Origin: Pseudomonadota bacterium
GTDB lineage: Bacteria; Pseudomonadota; Gammaproteobacteria; Burkholderiales; Sulfuricellaceae
DNA: 37,179 nt
Assembly (NCBI GenBank): GCA_021801705.1
Contig: JAJYXP010000004.1
Coordinates: 1-37,179, forward strand
Direction: 5' to 3'
Below are positions 1 through 8,742 of this stretch, piece by piece (positions within the stretch are counted from its first letter, which is position 1; every line of letters starts with the position of its first letter). The notes below the pieces were generated by a model that was not told where the DNA came from, searched no databases, and worked only from the letters and a program-made list of their open reading frames with translations. The position numbers and the translations under genes are program-made.

Positions 1-314
1 TTGCCAGCAACGACTTCACGATTAACCCCGCCAGTGGGGGTAGGGGGCTGTTGCCTGAAAATCGAAAAACTTTCTAACGGGGCGGGGAAATTACACGGTT
101 GAAAGTTTATGCAACATTCAGGCTAGAAACTGTGCGAGTTGTTTTTCGGTTGCAATCGAATTATTTCGGAACCGAAGCTGGCGACTTGTCGCCCAACTCG
201 CAAAACATCCGGTGCAATGCGCTTCGCCCTTCGACTGTGCTCAGGACAGGCTTATTGGCACTACATTACGCCTTAAGCGAGTTTAAAATTTCTCGTGCCG
301 GAACAATAACCCGC
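1..314. other. Non-coding left edge with degenerate repeats
   Basis: I see no convincing gene downstream of hisG before the window edge. hisD, which I expected to follow hisG, is not visible here. The stretch holds two dispersed repeat copies that also occur inside coding genes further right. Positions 177-206 match the GGCGGC-TT-GCCGCC family, and 226-250 match the CCCTTCGACT-type family found in the PilO-like gene. A weak inverted repeat (270-279 with 312-321) overlaps the hisG stop codon but has no T run, so I do not call a terminator. Any long plus-strand frame across here and hisG is a GC-rich shadow. Confidence 0.6.
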
Positions 315-971
315 TTAAGCCGATGCTTTGGCGACGGTTGCCGCAAAAATATCAAGGATAGGCTGAATCTGCGCGCGCTTGAGCTTGAGCGCCGCCTGGT
401 TCACCACCAAGCGCGAGCTGATCTGCATTATTTCCTCCACCGCCACCAGGTTGTTGGCCTTGAGCGTGCCGCCGCTGCTCACCAGGTCGACGATGGCGTC
501 GGCCAGGCCGACCAGCGGCGCCAGTTCCATCGAACCGTACAGCTTGATCAGGTCGACATGCACGCCCTTCTTGGCGAAGTGCTCGCGCGCGGTTTGCAGG
601 TACTTGGTCGCCACCTTGAGGCGCGCGCCCTGACGCACCGCACTCTCGTAGTCGAAGCCGGTCGGCACCGCCACCATCATGCGGCAGCGCGCGATCCGCA
701 GGTCCAGCGGCTGATAAAGCCCGGCGCCGCCATGCTCGTTGAGCACGTCCTTGCCGGCGATGCCCATGTCGGCCGCGCCGTATTGCACATAGGTCGGCAC
801 GTCGGAGGCGCGCACCACGATCAGGCGGATATCCGGCCGGCTGGTGGCCAGAATCAACTTGCGCGAAGACTCCGGGTCGTCGAGCGGAATGATGCCGGCT
901 GCCTTCAGCAGCGGCGCGGTTTCCTCGAAAATGCGGCCCTTGGAAAGGGCGATGGTGATGCCGGAGTTCAA
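315..971 (-). CDS. hisG: ATP phosphoribosyltransferase, short form (HisG)
   Basis: This enzyme catalyses the first step of histidine synthesis, joining ATP and PRPP to give phosphoribosyl-ATP. At 218 aa it is the short form, which lacks the C-terminal regulatory domain and in known cases needs the partner HisZ; HisZ is not in this window. The N-terminus has the family's [10 protein letters not shown] motif, and the PRPP-binding loop [13 protein letters not shown] lies at residues 162-174. The start is a TTG codon at 969-971, preceded by AAGGGA at 6-nt spacing; no better in-frame start is seen. It lies downstream of murA on the same strand, separated by 144 bp that contain an inverted repeat pair. 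The expected next gene, hisD, is not visible in the 314 bp to the left. Confidence 0.95.
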   Translation of the reverse strand: MNSGITIALSKGRIFEETAPLLKAAGIIPLDDPESSRKLILATSRPDIRLIVVRASDVPTYVQYGAADMGIAGKDVLNEHGGAGLYQPLDLRIARCRMMVAVPTGFDYESAVRQGARLKVATKYLQTAREHFAKKGVHVDLIKLYGSMELAPLVGLADAIVDLVSSGGTLKANNLVAVEEIMQISSRLVVNQAALKLKRAQIQPILDIFAATVAKASA

Positions 972-995
972 TTCAAATCCCTTAAAAAATCATTA

Positions 996-1110
996 ACCGC
1001 CAAGGACGCAAAGGAAAACCTAGCACAGCATCCTGGCCAAGACATTCGCATTTGCCCTCGACCAGGCTAAGATTTTGATTTACCTCGCGCACCTTTGCGT
1101 CCCTGGCGGT
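996..1110. repeat. Inverted repeat pair of the 'cgcaaagg' family
   Basis: Positions 996-1014 and 1092-1110 are reverse complements with one mismatch over 19 bp (ACCGCCAAGGACGCAAAGG type). They lie between murA and hisG, with a 77-bp spacer that has no gene. A related pair occurs at 35714-35788. The transcript could fold into a long stem between two otherwise co-oriented genes. Function is unknown; a dispersed, non-autonomous repeat is the simplest reading. Confidence 0.75.
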
Positions 1111-1115
1111 AAAAA

Positions 1116-2372
<1,257 letters not shown>

Positions 2373-2696
2373 TTACGCCTTTGCGCTTTCTATCAGCTTC
2401 TGCAGCTCGCCCTTCTCGTACATCTCTTTCATGATGTCGGAGCCGCCGATCAATTCCCCCTTGATGTATAGCTGGGGGAAGGTCGGCCAGTTGGCGTAAT
2501 ATTTGAGGTTCTCGTAGACGCCAGCGTCCGCCAGCACGTTAATGGCGACATAGTCTGTCACGCCGCATGCCTTGAGGACCTGGGCCGCCAGGCCGGAAAA
2601 ACCGCACTGCGGAAACTGCGGCGTGCCTTTCATGTAAAGCACGACGGGGTTCCCGGTGACGGTTTGTCTGATTGTTTCCAGTACGTTCTGATCCAT
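2373..2696 (-). CDS. grxD: Monothiol glutaredoxin, Grx4/GrxD type
   Basis: This is a CGFS-type glutaredoxin that binds and transfers [2Fe-2S] clusters, typically in complex with BolA-family partners. The motif PQCGFSGLA places the single active cysteine at residue 31, and the GTPQFPQCGFS context is typical of the family. A GTG six bases upstream (2700-2702) would add two residues. I prefer the ATG at 2694-2696 because a GGAG sits 5 nt before it and would abut the GTG, leaving no spacing. The gene lies between ibaG and murA, so both members of the known Grx4-BolA/IbaG pair are encoded side by side. Predicted length is 107 aa. Confidence 0.96.
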   Translation of the reverse strand: MDQNVLETIRQTVTGNPVVLYMKGTPQFPQCGFSGLAAQVLKACGVTDYVAINVLADAGVYENLKYYANWPTFPQLYIKGELIGGSDIMKEMYEKGELQKLIESAKA

Positions 2697-2708
2697 ATCC
2701 ACTCCAGG

Positions 2709-2948
2709 TTAAATTAGCTTCGACCATTGTTCCGGCGTAAAGGTTTTCATCGACAGGGCATGAATTTCCTCATGCATCCTGTCGCCCAGGGCTTTATACA
2801 CGAGCTGGTGCTGCTGCAGCGTGCCCTTGCCCGCAAAAGCCGGGCTGACGATCACGGCCTCGAAGTGGCGGCCGTCACCGTGCACCTCTATATGGGTACA
2901 CTCCAGGCCTTGTTCAATATAAGTTTTGACGTTTTCAGGTGTGGGCAT
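2709..2948 (-). CDS. ibaG: BolA-family protein IbaG (YrbA)
   Basis: This small BolA-fold protein (79 aa) partners monothiol glutaredoxins in [2Fe-2S] handling; in E. coli, ibaG is linked to acid tolerance and sits between the mla operon and murA, as here. The BolA-type pattern RMHEEIHALSMKT is near the C-terminus with His63, and Cys17 is a candidate ligand residue. A longer frame reaches back into the permease gene, but the ATG at 2946-2948 fits best: it begins one base after the permease TGA, and the protein then starts MPTPENVKTYI in family style. It is tightly coupled to the permease upstream and to grxD downstream. Confidence 0.93.
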   Translation of the reverse strand: MPTPENVKTYIEQGLECTHIEVHGDGRHFEAVIVSPAFAGKGTLQQHQLVYKALGDRMHEEIHALSMKTFTPEQWSKLI

Positions 2949-2949
2949 G

Positions 2950-3705
2950 TCAATTCCGTAGTTTATAGCCGCTCTTGAGCAGAGCCAAAGTCGCCAATGA
3001 TAATGCCAAAAAGCAGGTGCCGACAATCGATAAACCCAGCGCCGGGGAAACGTCGGATACGCCGAAGAAACCGTAACGGAATCCGTCGATCAGGTAAAAA
3101 AACGGGTTGTAGCGTGACAGAGCCTGCCAGAAGGGCGGCAGTGAATGGATGGAGTAAAACACGCCGGAAAGGAAAGTCAGCGGCATGATGACAAAGTTTT
3201 GCACCGCCGCCATCTGGTCATAACTGCCGGCCCACAGTGCGGTAATGATGCCGGCTGCACCCAGCATGGCGCAGCCGGCGAGCGCAAATAGCGCCATCCA
3301 CAAAGGGTGTGCCAGCGTCAGCGGCACGAACCACAATCCGGCCAGCCCGACGCCCAAGCCCACGACCAGGCCCCGCACCACCGCCGCTGCCACATAGGCG
3401 GCAAAAAACTCCCAGTAAGCCAGCGGCGGCAGCAGCAGGAATACGATGTTGCCCGCCATCTTGGACTGGATCAGGCTGGACGAGCTGTTGGCGAAGGCGT
3501 TTTGCAGCATCGCCATCATCACCAGTCCGGGAATCAGGAAAGAAGCGTAGCCGACACCCGGATACACCTGCACATGCGCTTCCAGCACATGGGAAAAAAT
3601 CAGCAGATAGAGCAGCGTCGTCACCAGCGGCGACAGAATGGTCTGCAGGCTGACTTTCCAGAAGCGCAGTATTTCCTTGTAGAACAGGGTCCACAGCCCG
3701 CTCAT
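2950..3705 (-). CDS. ABC-2 type transporter permease, YadH-like
   Basis: This is a 251-aa inner-membrane permease of the ABC-2 family with about six hydrophobic segments, the usual size and topology for YadH/NodJ-like exporters. The stretch FLSGVFYSIHSLPP followed by YNPFFYLIDGFRYGFFG is characteristic of this family. Its partner ATPase is encoded just upstream on the same strand, but the two are separated by 167 bp containing CACGAAT-type repeats. The substrate is unknown; the location between mlaB and ibaG suggests an envelope-related role, which is inference. The ATG at 3703-3705 follows an AAAGG nine bases upstream. The gene ends one base before the ibaG start. Confidence 0.9.
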   Translation of the reverse strand: MSGLWTLFYKEILRFWKVSLQTILSPLVTTLLYLLIFSHVLEAHVQVYPGVGYASFLIPGLVMMAMLQNAFANSSSSLIQSKMAGNIVFLLLPPLAYWEFFAAYVAAAVVRGLVVGLGVGLAGLWFVPLTLAHPLWMALFALAGCAMLGAAGIITALWAGSYDQMAAVQNFVIMPLTFLSGVFYSIHSLPPFWQALSRYNPFFYLIDGFRYGFFGVSDVSPALGLSIVGTCFLALSLATLALLKSGYKLRN

Positions 3706-3731
3706 GCCGCTTTACCTTTAAAACGGCGATA

Positions 3732-3877
3732 ACCACGAATGACACGAATTTTCACGAATGAACACAAATAGTGAAAGACAACCCTCGGCCCATCAAACAG
3801 GTGAATCAAACTAGCCATATTTATCCGCTGATTATTCGTGAACATTCGTGTTTCATTCGTGTAAATTCGTGGTTAAT
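3732..3877. repeat. CACGAAT-family inverted repeat pair
   Basis: Positions 3732-3769 read as repeated CACGAAT units, and 3831-3877 carry the reverse-complement units ATTCGTG. Together they form an imperfect inverted repeat of roughly 40-bp arms around a spacer of about 60 bp. The right arm overlaps the stop codon of the ABC ATPase gene. Related arms occur at 4816-4882 and at 28499-28674. The block splits the ATPase and permease genes of one transporter. No gene is visible in the spacer. Confidence 0.8.
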
Positions 3878-4793
3878 GGCTTTTTATAGGTTTACCCATA
3901 ATCCGCAGGAACACCGCTTCCAGGTCAGGCTTGGACACCTCGACATCATCAATGTTGATATTCGCTGCGCGCAACGCCGCCATCACCGTTTCCAGTTCGC
4001 CGCACTGGCGCAGCGACAGCCGGAAATCATTTCCTTCCGCGGATGACAGCATCGGCCGCAGCATCTCTGGCAAACGGCCGGGATTCAACCTCAGGCGGAC
4101 CTCGGTCGCCCCATGGTTGCGCAGCAGATTTTCCGTGCTGTCCAGCGCGATGACCTGCCCCTGTTTCAACATGGCGATGCGGCTGCACAGGGTTTCGGCC
4201 TCTTCCAGATAATGGGTGGTCAGCACGATGGTATGGCCGTCGCGATTCAGGCGGCGGATAAACGCCCACAAGCTCTGGCGCAGCTCCACGTCCACCCCGG
4301 CGGTCGGTTCGTCGAGCACGATCACCGGCGGCTTGTGCACCAGCGCCTGCGCCACCAGCACGCGCCGTTTCATGCCGCCGGAGAGCTTGCGGGTGGGACT
4401 TTCGGCCTTATCCGTCAAACCCAGGTTGTGGAGCAGTTCATCGATCCAGTCATCGTTGCGGCGCAAGCCGAAATAGCCGGACTGGAAGCGCAGCATTTCG
4501 CGCACGGTAAAAAAGGCGTCGTAAACCAGTTCCTGCGGCACCACACCGAGCACACGCCGCGCGTTGCGGTAGTCGTCAACCACATCGTGGCCCATGACTG
4601 CGCAACGTCCTTGCGTCGCGCGGGACAGCCCGGCCAGAATGTTGATCAGGGTGGTTTTGCCCGCGCCGTTGGGGCCGAGCAGCGCGAAAAACTCGCCCGG
4701 CTCCACCCGCAGGCTCACGCCGCGCAAAGCATGCAGGCTGGCGAAGCGCTTGTGCACTTCGCGAATCTCGATCGCGGGGGTCACGGAAGGCAA
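3873..4793 (-). CDS. ABC transporter ATP-binding protein, YadG-like
   Basis: This 306-aa cytoplasmic ATPase would power the adjacent ABC-2 permease. Visible motifs are Walker [10 protein letters not shown] (40-48), signature LSGGM (137-141), Walker B VIVLDEP (157-163) and the switch histidine in LTTHYLEEAE (His194). The tail after residue 220 matches the regulatory extension common in export ATPases. The start is uncertain. The frame opens with a TTG at 4791-4793 without a clear Shine-Dalgarno, and a GTG three codons in is an alternative. The stop codon lies in a CACGAAT repeat. The substrate cannot be read from the sequence. Confidence 0.92.
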   Translation of the reverse strand: MPSVTPAIEIREVHKRFASLHALRGVSLRVEPGEFFALLGPNGAGKTTLINILAGLSRATQGRCAVMGHDVVDDYRNARRVLGVVPQELVYDAFFTVREMLRFQSGYFGLRRNDDWIDELLHNLGLTDKAESPTRKLSGGMKRRVLVAQALVHKPPVIVLDEPTAGVDVELRQSLWAFIRRLNRDGHTIVLTTHYLEEAETLCSRIAMLKQGQVIALDSTENLLRNHGATEVRLRLNPGRLPEMLRPMLSSAEGNDFRLSLRQCGELETVMAALRAANINIDDVEVSKPDLEAVFLRIMGKPIKSH

Positions 4794-4815
4794 AGTTTGC
4801 TGAAAAAGACACTAG

Positions 4816-4882
4816 CCACGGATTAACACAGATTTACACGGATAACCATCGTAGTTACGTCCCAATCCGTGAACATCCGTGG
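4816..4882. repeat. CACGGAT-family inverted repeat pair
   Basis: Positions 4816-4843 contain CCACGGATT- and ACACGGAT-type units, and 4865-4882 contain the opposing ATCCGTG units. This pair resembles the CACGAAT pair 1 kb away with A-to-G changes in the unit. It separates mlaB from the ABC ATPase gene. The right arm ends at the mlaB stop codon. Confidence 0.7.
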
Positions 4883-5200
4883 TTAGAAATGTTGGGAGTT
4901 ATTCAGCTTCGGCCGGGGCTGAATCAAATCAAGCACTCCGTACAGGCTCGCAAGGCTCGTCAAATTTGCGGGGAGGTTGACGAAGCTGAGTGCGCGTTGA
5001 CTGCGCTGTGCCGCGCGCAGCCATTCCAGCACCAGGCTGATGGCGGAGGAGTCCACCTCTTCCAGTTGCGACAAGTCAACCACCAGGCCGTCGCGATCGA
5101 ACAGCTTGAGTCCCTCCGCCAGCACGGCGTTGGCGTTGGCTAGGGTAATCCGGCCCTGGATGCGGTAGTTGTCGCCGTCATGTACGATCATGTCTGACAT
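4883..5200 (-). CDS. mlaB: STAS-domain protein, MlaB component of the Mla lipid transporter
   Basis: MlaB is the small cytoplasmic STAS subunit that binds and stabilises the ATPase MlaF in the MlaFEDB complex of the inner membrane. This 105-aa protein has the STAS pattern VVDLSQLEEVDSSAISLVL in its centre, with the conserved serine pair at the loop before the helix. It begins 8 nt after the mlaC stop. Two ATG codons (5198-5200 and 5189-5191) are possible; neither has a strong Shine-Dalgarno, and I keep the first. Sequence identity alone is weak for STAS proteins, so the name rests largely on position after mlaC. Confidence 0.88.
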   Translation of the reverse strand: MSDMIVHDGDNYRIQGRITLANANAVLAEGLKLFDRDGLVVDLSQLEEVDSSAISLVLEWLRAAQRSQRALSFVNLPANLTSLASLYGVLDLIQPRPKLNNSQHF

Positions 5201-5208
5201 GGGGCAAT

Positions 5209-5841
5209 TTAGCCTTTGGACGGTGCAGGGCCTTCGGCCGTACGATTCTTGTCGGCCAGCGTCTTGATCAGCCCATCGATGCCGGACTGGCGAATCTCGC
5301 TGTTGAACGAGCTGCGATAATTGGTCACCAGACTGACGTTATCCACCACCACATCGTAGACTTTCCACCCCTCCGCGTTCTTCTGCATGCTGTAGTCGAT
5401 GGGGATGGGGGGCTGTCCGCCAGGCTGGGTGACGACGGTTCTTACGGTTACGTCGGTATCGCCGGGCTGCATCTTAAGCGGGCGATAATCAATGGTATGC
5501 CCCTTATAGGCGGCAAGCGAGCTGGAGTAAGTGCGCACCAGCAGGGTGCGGAACTCCTTCACCAGCGTCTCCTGCTGCGCAGGGCTCGCCTGGCGCCACC
5601 CCTTCCCTACCGCAAGCTGGGTCATGCGCCTGAAATCGAAAAGAGGCAGAATCTTGGCGTCCACCAGGTCGTGGATTTTCTTTTTGTCCCCCGCCTGGAT
5701 GTCCTTGTCCTTCTTGACTATCGCAAGCACGTCCTGGGATGTCTCCCTGATCAGCACGTCCGGCGCAACTTCCGCTGCCGCGGCGACTGCCGCGCCGGCA
5801 AAAAATACTGCCGTCAGGAAACGATATAAGGATTTCTTCAT
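5209..5841 (-). CDS. mlaC: Periplasmic phospholipid-binding protein MlaC
   Basis: MlaC ferries phospholipids through the periplasm between the outer membrane and the MlaFEDB complex. The 210-aa product opens with a signal peptide (MKKSLYRFLTAVFFAGAAVA, then AAAEVAP). The body has the family's features, including the DFRRMTQLAVGKGWRQAS segment and the late VVVDNVSLVTNYRSSF stretch. A longer frame starts at 5862, but the ATG at 5839-5841 has GGAG six bases upstream and puts the signal peptide at the N-terminus, so I choose it. mlaA, the outer-membrane partner often near here, is absent from this locus. Confidence 0.95.
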   Translation of the reverse strand: MKKSLYRFLTAVFFAGAAVAAAAEVAPDVLIRETSQDVLAIVKKDKDIQAGDKKKIHDLVDAKILPLFDFRRMTQLAVGKGWRQASPAQQETLVKEFRTLLVRTYSSSLAAYKGHTIDYRPLKMQPGDTDVTVRTVVTQPGGQPPIPIDYSMQKNAEGWKVYDVVVDNVSLVTNYRSSFNSEIRQSGIDGLIKTLADKNRTAEGPAPSKG

Positions 5842-5858
5842 GATTTTCTCCAAATAAT

Positions 5859-6341
5859 TCATTGTGCCGGGGCCTTCTTGTCTCCGCCCTCGCCCGCCTT
5901 GTTGAAGAGGACCTGGCCGATCAACCGTTCCAGCACCACTGCCGACTGAGTCAGTTTGAATTTGTCCCCGTTCCTGAGGTTGGCCTCATCGCCGCCGGCA
6001 TCAAGACCGATGTATTGCTCTCCCAGCAGACCGGAAGTCAGGATGGCGGCGCTGCTGTCCCTGGGAAACAGGTAGCGCTTGCTGATGCGCATTTCCACCA
6101 GGGCCAGGAAGGTCTTGTTGTCGAACTGGATATCCGACACCCGGCCGACCACGACGCCGGCGCTTTTTACCGGCGCCTTGACCTTGAGTCCGCCGATATT
6201 GTCGAATTCGCCGTACACCTTGTAGGTTTCAGACCCGTCGTAGCCGCCCAGGTTCCCCACCTTGAAAGCCAGAATAAGCAGCGCGATGAGTCCGCCCACC
6301 ACGAATACGCCCACCCATAAATCCAGTGTCGTCCGCTCCAT
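5859..6341 (-). CDS. mlaD: MCE-domain protein MlaD
   Basis: MlaD is anchored in the inner membrane and forms a hexameric MCE ring through which lipids pass. The 160-aa product has one N-terminal membrane segment (about residues 9-29: VGVFVVGGLIALLILAFKV). A single MCE domain follows, with the typical VKSAGVVVGRVSDIQ and LLGEQYIGLDAGG segments. The gene ends at 5859, and mlaC begins 17 nt downstream at 5841. Length and architecture are standard for MlaD, as opposed to multi-MCE proteins such as PqiB or YebT. Confidence 0.96.
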   Translation of the reverse strand: MERTTLDLWVGVFVVGGLIALLILAFKVGNLGGYDGSETYKVYGEFDNIGGLKVKAPVKSAGVVVGRVSDIQFDNKTFLALVEMRISKRYLFPRDSSAAILTSGLLGEQYIGLDAGGDEANLRNGDKFKLTQSAVVLERLIGQVLFNKAGEGGDKKAPAQ

Positions 6342-6345
6342 AAAC

Positions 6346-7143
6346 CTAAACTCCCCGAAACATGAATGCCGTTAAAATAAAATCCAGCCCCAGCACAACC
6401 AGCGCCGATGTCACCACGGTACGGGTGGTGGCGTGGGACACGCCTTCCGCCGTGGGCGGAGCGTCGTAACCCTCAAACAGCGCAATCGCGGTGACCGCGA
6501 TACCGAAGGTCACGCTCTTGATCACGCCGTTCACGATATCCTGGCGGAAATCCACCGCCGCCTGCATCTGCGACCAGAACGATCCTTCGTCCACGCCGAT
6601 AAAAACCACCCCGACCAGATAGCCGCCGAACACGCCGATGGCGGAAAACATCGCCGCCAGCAGCGGCATCGAGATCACCCCGCCCCAGAAGCGCGGCGCT
6701 ACCACGCGGGAAATCGGGTCCACCGCCATCATCTCCATCGCCGAGATCTGCTCGGTCGCCTTCATCAGGCCGATCTCGGCGGTGATGGCGGAACCGGCGC
6801 GGCTGGCGAATAGCAGGGCGGCCAGCACCGGCCCCAGCTCGCGCACCAGCGACAGCGCCACCAGGGAGCCCAGCGCCGACTCGGAACCGTACTTCTGCAG
6901 CGTTTCGTAGCCCTGCAGGCCCAGCACCATGCCGACGAACAGGCCGGAAACAAGGATGATGATCAGCGACATCACGCCGCTGAAATAAATCTCGCGTATG
7001 GTGAGATGGATGCGGCGGAAGCTCGCGCCGGAACTGACCAGCGTCAGCAGAAAAAAACGGCTGGCATAGCCAAGGCGCCACACGCCGTTCACCACGGTAT
7101 GGCCGATGCTGCGCAGGCCGAATCCGACTTTTCTATGCGGCAT
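6346..7143 (-). CDS. mlaE: Mla permease, MlaE
   Basis: MlaE is the dimeric inner-membrane permease of the MlaFEDB phospholipid transporter. The 265-aa product has five to six hydrophobic segments and family landmarks such as [31 protein letters not shown] and [15 protein letters not shown]. The open frame extends 48 codons further upstream inside mlaF, but those codons have no family likeness. The ATG at 7141-7143 has GGAG seven bases upstream and gives the expected N-terminus. It overlaps the end of mlaF by 11 nt, which indicates coupling. Confidence 0.96.
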   Translation of the reverse strand: MPHRKVGFGLRSIGHTVVNGVWRLGYASRFFLLTLVSSGASFRRIHLTIREIYFSGVMSLIIILVSGLFVGMVLGLQGYETLQKYGSESALGSLVALSLVRELGPVLAALLFASRAGSAITAEIGLMKATEQISAMEMMAVDPISRVVAPRFWGGVISMPLLAAMFSAIGVFGGYLVGVVFIGVDEGSFWSQMQAAVDFRQDIVNGVIKSVTFGIAVTAIALFEGYDAPPTAEGVSHATTRTVVTSALVVLGLDFILTAFMFRGV

Positions 7144-7954
7144 GAGCAGTCTCCAGCAGCAAATCCTTGCGATAGGGAGGGCTGGGATAGTGAAAGGACA
7201 CCGGGCCGTCGATTTCGCCCCACACGAACTGGTGCACGAACGGTAAGCTGGAAGCCTTGATCTCGTCGGCGGTGCCCTCCGCCACAACCACCCCCTCCGC
7301 CATGAAATAAATGTAATCGACGATTTTCAGCGACTCCTGGATATCATGCGTGACCACGATCGAGGTTGCCCCCAGGGCATCGTTCAAGTGCCGGATCAGG
7401 TTGCCGATCACCGACAGCGAAATCGGGTCGAGCCCGGCAAACGGCTCATCATACATCATCAGCATCGGGTCCAGCGATATCGCCCGCGCCAGCGCCACGC
7501 GCCGCGCCATGCCGCCGGACAGTTCGGACGGCATCAGGTTCTGCGCGCCGCGCAGTCCCACGGCATGGAGTTTCATCAGCACCAGGTCGCGTATCATGCT
7601 TTCCGGCAGATCGGTATGCTCGCGCATCTGGAACGCGACATTCTCATAGACGCTAAGATCGGTAAACAAGGCGCCGAACTGGAACAGCATACCCATCTTG
7701 CGGCGCATCCGGTACAGCCCCTCCTGGTCCAGATCCCGCACTTCCTGGCCGGCCACCTTGACGCTGCCGGTCGCGGATCTGGATTTGAGCGCGCCTCCGA
7801 TCAGGCGCAGCGTGGTGGTCTTGCCGCAACCGGAAAGCCCCATGATGGCGACGATCTTGCCCCGCGGGATCTTCATGTTGATCCCTTTAAGGATCGGGCG
7901 CTTGTTGTAGGCGAAGCTCAGATCGCTGATTTCAACCAGGTTTTCGGCGGGCAC
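7133..7954 (-). CDS. mlaF: Mla transporter ATPase, MlaF
   Basis: MlaF is the cytoplasmic ATPase driving phospholipid transport at the outer-membrane-maintenance system. Walker A is GLSGCGKTT (residues 39-47). The signature [11 protein letters not shown], the Walker B/D-loop [12 protein letters not shown] and the switch histidine in VVTHDIQE all follow in order. The product is 273 aa. The frame opens with GTG at 7952-7954. No Shine-Dalgarno is obvious, so the start is probable but not certain. It is the first gene of the minus-strand block, with a sigma-70-like promoter immediately upstream. Confidence 0.95.
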   Translation of the reverse strand: MPAENLVEISDLSFAYNKRPILKGINMKIPRGKIVAIMGLSGCGKTTTLRLIGGALKSRSATGSVKVAGQEVRDLDQEGLYRMRRKMGMLFQFGALFTDLSVYENVAFQMREHTDLPESMIRDLVLMKLHAVGLRGAQNLMPSELSGGMARRVALARAISLDPMLMMYDEPFAGLDPISLSVIGNLIRHLNDALGATSIVVTHDIQESLKIVDYIYFMAEGVVVAEGTADEIKASSLPFVHQFVWGEIDGPVSFHYPSPPYRKDLLLETAHAA

Positions 7955-7983
7955 GAGAATATGTTCTTGTTGTGAAAGGGCGT

Positions 7984-8012
7984 ATTCTAAACCAGGTATG
8001 TAACGGCAACAA
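7984..8012 (-). promoter_or_regulatory. Sigma-70-like promoter for the mla block
   Basis: On the minus strand, TTGTTG (8007-8012) and TAGAAT (7984-7989) are separated by exactly 17 bases. Transcription would begin near 7977, about 23 bases before the mlaF start. The site fills the short gap between the DUF72-like gene and mlaF. Similarity to the consensus is good but has not been tested. Confidence 0.5.
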
Positions 8013-8702
8013 TCATAAGCCCATGATCTCCAGCAGCGTCTTCACCTGCTTCATCGTTTCCAGGTCATGGTCGCGGACAATGACGTAGACCGCCTCCTGG
8101 GTTGCGGCGAACGCCTGCAAGTCCTTGGCCAGTTTCTTCAGGTCCGGGCTTCCCTCCAGCCAGATCACGCGCCCGCCGGTCTCAGCCTGGTTGCCCAGGA
8201 TCAAGCCTATGCGCGGCGCCAGCACCTCCAGCCGAATCTTGTCGCTGTCCCGCAGCCCGGCCGGATCGGCTTCCAGCACAAAACGGAACGCCTCTCTCGT
8301 GTCCGCCACCCAGCCGGCCAGGGTTTGCAGATCGCGACCCGCCCATTCCTCATGGGCCAGATATACACAGGAAAAGGCCGTATTGTAAAAAGCCAGCCGC
8401 CACTCCGGCGGCAAGTCATCGGGATAAAAATGCCCCGCCCACCCGGGATGCTCCCATCCCGCGCTTCCCACATACGATCTTTCACGGGCTTCAGCCCGTA
8501 GAAAGTCGGAGTCCCCTTGTGGGGCATACGATCTTTCACGGGCTTCCCCTACACTCCCCTGCGGGTCGCATAGGACAAGAGCCCGGCCGCAAGCGGCACT
8601 CCGATCCGCTATGGGTCGTAGAGCCGACCCATGCGGAGTCGTATGTAGCAAGTCGGAGTCCCCTTGTGGGGCATGAAACTGGTCAGTTTGCGATTTTTCC
8701 AT
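8013..8702 (-). CDS. DUF72-like protein with a repeat-derived N-terminus
   Basis: The C-terminal two thirds (from residue 77: YVGSAGWEHPGWAGHFYP) resemble the start of DUF72 proteins, but the protein ends at 229 aa and lacks most of a full DUF72 barrel; function is unknown. Residues 10-78 are encoded by tandem palindromic repeats at about 8470-8675. Peptides such as APQGDSD and EARERSY occur twice. Direct repeats lie at 8471-8492/8525-8546 and 8503-8527/8650-8674. The ATG at 8700-8702 gives the first nine residues (MEKSQTDQF), which may be the original N-terminus now separated from the domain. The frame stays open through all repeat copies. It could be a functional gene with an insert or a decaying one. 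The gene lies upstream of the mlaF promoter. Confidence 0.6.
   Translation of the reverse strand: MEKSQTDQFHAPQGDSDLLHTTPHGSALRPIADRSAACGRALVLCDPQGSVGEARERSYAPQGDSDFLRAEARERSYVGSAGWEHPGWAGHFYPDDLPPEWRLAFYNTAFSCVYLAHEEWAGRDLQTLAGWVADTREAFRFVLEADPAGLRDSDKIRLEVLAPRIGLILGNQAETGGRVIWLEGSPDLKKLAKDLQAFAATQEAVYVIVRDHDLETMKQVKTLLEIMGL
8471..8675. repeat. Cluster of palindromic repeats inside a coding frame
   Basis: Several short hairpins are packed together: ACGGGC-TTCA-GCCCGT (8484-8499), CCCC-TTGT-GGGG (twice, in 8511-8524 and 8658-8671) and ATGGGTC...GACCCAT near 8610-8635. A 22-nt unit is repeated at 8471-8492 and 8525-8546, and a 25-nt unit at 8503-8527 and 8650-8674. The 44 nt at 8471-8514 recur, reverse-complemented, at 15447-15490 in the pilus TPR gene with three differences, in the same reading frame. 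This looks like an array of a coding-compatible palindromic element. Confidence 0.85.
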
Positions 8703-8742
8703 CGGCTGGAATTATAGCAATTCGTCATTCTTCAGGCTTGCC

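Noticed and set aside
270-321. Inverted repeat at the hisG stop as a terminator
   Set aside because: It has a mismatch, a 32-nt loop and no T run on the transcribed side.
99-1070. Plus-strand open frame of 323 codons
   Set aside because: It is antisense to hisG and spans repeats on both sides.
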